A DNA stretch of 64,000 bases from NCBI RefSeq assembly GCF_010671925.1, contig NZ_JAAHIH010000003.1, forward strand, positions 434,001 to 498,000, in the 5' to 3' direction. The position numbers were made by a program, and so were the translations under genes. Shown piece by piece: positions 61,433 through 64,000 of this stretch; within the stretch, counting starts at the first letter, position 1, and the number at the start of each line of letters is the position of its first letter. Source of the stretch: Moorena sp. SIOASIH (GTDB taxonomy: Bacteria > Cyanobacteriota > Cyanobacteriia > Cyanobacteriales > Coleofasciculaceae). The notes below the pieces were generated by a model that saw only the letters and a list, made by a program, of their open reading frames with translations, was not told where the DNA came from and made no database searches.

Positions 61433-62749
61433 CTAAAAAATAAACACAAGTTGCAGCTGCAATTCCTTTACCTGACGCAGGATTTCAATTTTTTGAATAA
61501 ACTCCCGAAAGTAAAACCGACGCTCTGATTCTGATAAATCAATCCAGAATTGAGGAATGGATACTGTCTGAGCGATCGCTTTTAAATTCACTGGCGGCAA
61601 AGCAGCTAGCTGCTGCTGTAATTGGGAAATTTCTGTCCGTAGTTTGTATGCTCGTAAATCAGCAGTATCTTGATCAAGCACCCCACTAGACGTTAACAGA
61701 GGTAGCTGTTCTAAATTATCTTTTTTTTGAGTAATTTTACCCTTAAGAGATTCCTTAACCCCATCCAAGCTGGGAGAATTCATAGCAGCAACAGCACGGG
61801 GTAATTCCTGACAGATCAGTTGAATGGTCTGCTCCAAAACCTGTTCATAACTAATAGCACGACATTTGGGATGCTTAGGACAATTGATCGGACGTAGGTA
61901 GAGATATTGTTTGTTTTTACGATATTGAGTAACACTAACAACGGTCATCCCCGACTGGCATTCCTGACAAACCACCAACCCTGCCAAAGAACGGGGAGCA
62001 CTGGCGGTACGAGGAGGTAATTGTCGGTTGCGCCTGAGCAATCGGTCAATCTGTGCGGCTTCTTCCCGATTTAAAATGGCGCTATGGGTATCGGAAATAA
62101 CCTCACCATTTTTTTGATAGCCAAGGTCTCCCCGATAAACCGGATTTGTGAGCCAACGACGCCCGGTAGTCACGGAAATCCGTTTACCATATTTTTGCTC
62201 TAAATACCGTACTGCACCCCGCAAGGAACCATAAAGCAGAAACTGTTCAAAAAAATCCTTAACCACCGGTGCCGTACTGCGGTCAATTAGATAGCGGTCT
62301 TTGCCCCGCCGATAGCCATAGGGGGCTTTTCCTGGTGGGGGTAAGGCTTTGAGGCGATTACGAGCGTGCCCTTGCCGAAGGCGGCGGCTGTTGACTTCCT
62401 GCTGGATTTCGTGTATTAGTTTCAGTAAACTAGCGCGAATCCCAGTGTAGTTGGTAGCATCCGTTAGCTGAGCAGAATTGTAAGATTGCTCTGTGGCAAT
62501 CAAGCAAACACCGAGGGTTTCAATTTGGGTAATGCGATCGCTAATTTCAGCCAAACACTCTCCCAGTTCCTCCAGACGACGAATTAGCAAGTAATCAGGG
62601 GGTTGAGCTTGGCAATCCGCAACTAACTGCTGCCACTGCTGACGTCCTCCCAAATCTAGATAGACCTGATCCACCTCCAAACCCCAAACTCCTGGGTCAG
62701 GCACCGGGTCAAGTAGGGGATTGCTGTACAGGTAGGCAATAGTTTTCAT
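61433..62749 (-). CDS. serine-recombinase-family protein (XisF-like) with degenerate catalytic domain
   Basis: The 438-aa protein has a resolvase-like N domain (1-125), then the recombinase domain with RRLRQGHARNRLKALPPPGKAPYGYRRGKDRY..GSLRGAVRYLEQKYGK..WLTNPVYRGDLGY. A Zn-ribbon (CQECQSG..NCPKHPKC) and a C-terminal coiled coil follow, as in large serine recombinases such as XisF of heterocyst DNA elements. In the N domain the usual Y-x-R-x-S is replaced by AYLYSN and the DRLxR motif by RRLEELGE, so the catalytic Arg residues appear lost. It may bind DNA without recombining. No att sites or excised element are visible nearby. Confidence 0.75.
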   Translation of the reverse strand: MKTIAYLYSNPLLDPVPDPGVWGLEVDQVYLDLGGRQQWQQLVADCQAQPPDYLLIRRLEELGECLAEISDRITQIETLGVCLIATEQSYNSAQLTDATNYTGIRASLLKLIHEIQQEVNSRRLRQGHARNRLKALPPPGKAPYGYRRGKDRYLIDRSTAPVVKDFFEQFLLYGSLRGAVRYLEQKYGKRISVTTGRRWLTNPVYRGDLGYQKNGEVISDTHSAILNREEAAQIDRLLRRNRQLPPRTASAPRSLAGLVVCQECQSGMTVVSVTQYRKNKQYLYLRPINCPKHPKCRAISYEQVLEQTIQLICQELPRAVAAMNSPSLDGVKESLKGKITQKKDNLEQLPLLTSSGVLDQDTADLRAYKLRTEISQLQQQLAALPPVNLKAIAQTVSIPQFWIDLSESERRFYFREFIQKIEILRQVKELQLQLVFIF

Positions 62750-62776
62750 ATATCCTCCCCATACCGACCTTAACCC

Positions 62777-63154
62777 CTAAGTGCTAATGTTACTAATCTC
62801 ACTAATCTCAATAATATTACAATCTGGATCTTGGGTAAATAATGCCGCACGACCAGACGAGCTCAATTGAATCGGGTAACCATGAGCTTGTAGAGATTCC
62901 TTAGCTTCATCTAAATTTACTACGCTAAAGGCAATGTGGGGATTACGACCCCATTTTTCAGGATTTTTTAGCTCAACTTTAGCATTAGGATTAACCATCA
63001 AGTGAATTTGGAATTGACCAACTTGGTACCAAGCACCAGGAAATCTCAGCTCTCGATCAACTCTAGATAATCCCAAAATATTACCGTAAAAATGCTCTGC
63101 CTTTTCCAAATCAGAAACTAAAACAGCACCATGAAGACACTGATTAATTTCCAT
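62777..63154 (-). CDS. VOC-superfamily (glyoxalase-like) protein
   Basis: The 125-aa single-module protein starts QCLHGAVLVSDLEKAEHFYGNILGL, has PGAWYQVGQFQIHLMVN and HIAFSVVNLDEAKESLQAHGY, and ends ALFTQDPDCNIIEISE. His in LHGAV, His in QIHLM and Glu in IIEIS fit metal ligands of the family. The DPDCNIIEI ending (usually DPDGN) has a Cys for Gly. It resembles lactoylglutathione lyase/fosfomycin-resistance relatives, but the substrate cannot be told. It starts 27 bp upstream of the recombinase gene on the same strand, so co-transcription is possible. Confidence 0.82.
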   Translation of the reverse strand: MEINQCLHGAVLVSDLEKAEHFYGNILGLSRVDRELRFPGAWYQVGQFQIHLMVNPNAKVELKNPEKWGRNPHIAFSVVNLDEAKESLQAHGYPIQLSSSGRAALFTQDPDCNIIEISEISNIST

Positions 63155-63165
63155 AGTCTTTTGAT

Positions 63166-63720
63166 GTCAAGTTACAGGTTACAGGTTACAGGTTGAAGGT
63201 TGAAAGTTTTAAGGTTGAAGGTTGAAGGTTTTAAGGTTGAAGGTTGAAGGGTTGAAGGTTTAAGGTTGAAGGTTTTAAGGTTGAAGGTTTTAAGGTTTGA
63301 AGGTTGAAGGGTTGAAGGTTTGAAGGTTGTTTGGTTTGAAGGTTGAAGGGTTGAAGGTTTGGAGGTTGAAGGGTTTGAAGGTTGAAGGTTGAAGGGTTTG
63401 AAGGTTGAAGGTTTGAAGGTTGAAGGTTGAAGGTTTGAAGGTTGAAGGTTTGAAGGTTGAAGGTTTGAAGGTTGAAGGTTGAAGGTTGAAGGTTGAAGGT
63501 TGAAGGTTTGAAGGTTGAAGGTTGAAGGTTGAAGGTTGAAGGTTTGAAGGTTGAAGGTTGAAGGTTGAAGGTTTGAAGGTTGAAGGTTGAAGGTTTGAAG
63601 GTTGAAGGTTTGAAGGTTGTTTGGTTTGAAGGTTGTTTGGTTACAGGTTGAAGGTTTCAAGGTTTGAAGGTTGTTTGGTTATAGGTTACAGGTTACAGGT
63701 TACAGGTTGCTCGGTTATTT
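63166..63720. repeat. large irregular GGTTGAAGG minisatellite
   Basis: About 550 bp of GGTTGAAGGTTTGAA-type units, mixing 7- and 8-base steps, interrupted by TTACAGG and TGTTTGG units. Unlike the copies inside genes, unit lengths here are not multiples of three. Reverse frames across it are artefacts. Confidence 0.93.
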
Positions 63721-63737
63721 TACCAACCTTAACCCTT

Positions 63738-63762
63738 GGCCTTTCGGCCACGCTACGCGAAC
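63738..63762. repeat. 25-bp small dispersed repeat
   Basis: GGCCTTTCGGCC then ACGCTACGCGAAC, identical to the copy inside cobN (42313-42337). Confidence 0.9.
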
Positions 63763-63791
63763 AACCAAACACCCTTCCCAAAAAACACCTT

Positions 63792-63952
63792 GTAAGCATT
63801 CAGCAGTCAGCAGTCAGCGGTCAGCTTATTTTATTCAAAAGCACCTCAAAGTGGCACAGGCTTCGACGCTGGCACTTTCCCCATAAACACCTCAATTAGT
63901 GTGGGCCTAGCGCATTAGCTGATACGCGACACGCTGATAGCTGAATGCTTAC
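63792..63952. mobile_element. 161-bp MITE, GTAAGCATTCAG family
   Basis: Ends GTAAGCATTCAG / CTGAATGCTTAC. Flanking octamers AACACCTT (63784-63791) and AACCCCTT (63953-63960) match at 7 of 8 positions, a decayed target duplication. The interior differs from the other copies except for CAGTCAGC and GATACGCGACACGCTGATAG, shared with 18825. Confidence 0.85.
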
Positions 63953-64000
63953 AACCCCTTCAACCAGCTAACCTTCAACCAACTAACCTTCAACCTGCTA
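63953..64000. repeat. start of another GGTTGAAGG-type array
   Basis: Three units of AACCTTCAACCAGCT type run off the window end, in inverted sense to the array at 63166. Confidence 0.75.

Noticed and set aside
1..64000. tRNA and rRNA genes
   Set aside because: I scanned intergenic stretches for cloverleaf features (GTTCRAATC arms, CCA ends) and rRNA-like sequence and found no convincing candidate.

Overview
The window reads as chromosome of a large-genome filamentous cyanobacterium, most like Moorena/Lyngbya-type Oscillatoriales. That is inference from frequent HIP1 octamers (GCGATCGC), cyanobacterial families (CobN, PEP-CTERM proteins, DUF4359, Uma2, AAA-like proteins), many tnpB-only IS200/IS605 elements, a group II intron, and extreme loads of short interspersed repeats (GGTTGAAGG minisatellites, AGCTGATAGCTGAT arrays, 24-25 bp GGCC..TACGCGAAC repeats, several MITE-like families).

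Layout. 0.1-2.6 kb: small genes (VOC protein, Uma2 nuclease-like, LapA-like membrane protein) among repeats. 2.6-6.8 kb: a 2.7 kb group II intron with RT/maturase/HNH, inserted antisense into the 3' end of a tnpB. 6.9-12 kb: membrane protein, aroB, and a clpC-like gene lacking the usual middle domain. 12.4-21.6 kb: type I secretion locus on the minus strand (PpiC isomerase, cNMP-binding/C39-like/ABC exporter, HlyD adaptor) with a small RTX-type protein and a PEP-CTERM protein upstream. 22.8-29.3 kb: GT39 mannosyltransferase-like gene, tnpB element, PEP-CTERM protein, UvrD-like helicase. 29.4-34.5 kb: HicB-like orphan, duplicated secreted H-type-lectin-like gene, and a DUF4258/YgiT toxin-antitoxin-like locus broken by two tnpB elements. 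34.5-41.1 kb: short-chain dehydrogenase, prolyl aminopeptidase, then an R-M module and an ATP-grasp gene bounded by 189-bp direct repeats, then cytochrome c. 41.5-49 kb: cobN, a frameshifted family-10-like glycoside hydrolase, AAA-like ATPase. 49-53 kb: a 74-copy pentanucleotide array, a tnpB pseudogene, DUF4359 and a repeat-bearing secreted protein. 53.5-57 kb: glutamine amidotransferase and AurF-like diiron oxygenase. 57-64 kb: mutS, moaD, a serine-recombinase-like gene, a VOC gene and a very large minisatellite.

The most striking theme is repeat sequence entering genes in frame. mutS, cobN and the UvrD-like helicase each carry a block of 15-bp GGTTGAAGG-type units plus one 25-bp dispersed repeat, translated as low-complexity linkers of about 45 to 150 residues beside or between conserved domains. 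Two tnpB genes carry exact 24-bp insertions of the same dispersed-repeat family at RuvC catalytic motifs. Removing two tnpB elements in silico at TTAC targets rejoins a YgiT-type antitoxin frame. A 403-bp internally deleted tnpB element keeps both ends and a perfect TTGACA-N17-TATAAT promoter, so it may be an orphan guide-RNA unit. A MITE family with GTAAGCATTCAG termini shows 8-bp target duplications.

Limits: families were recognised by eye from motifs, without database searches. Element boundaries are given where flanking sequence supports them.
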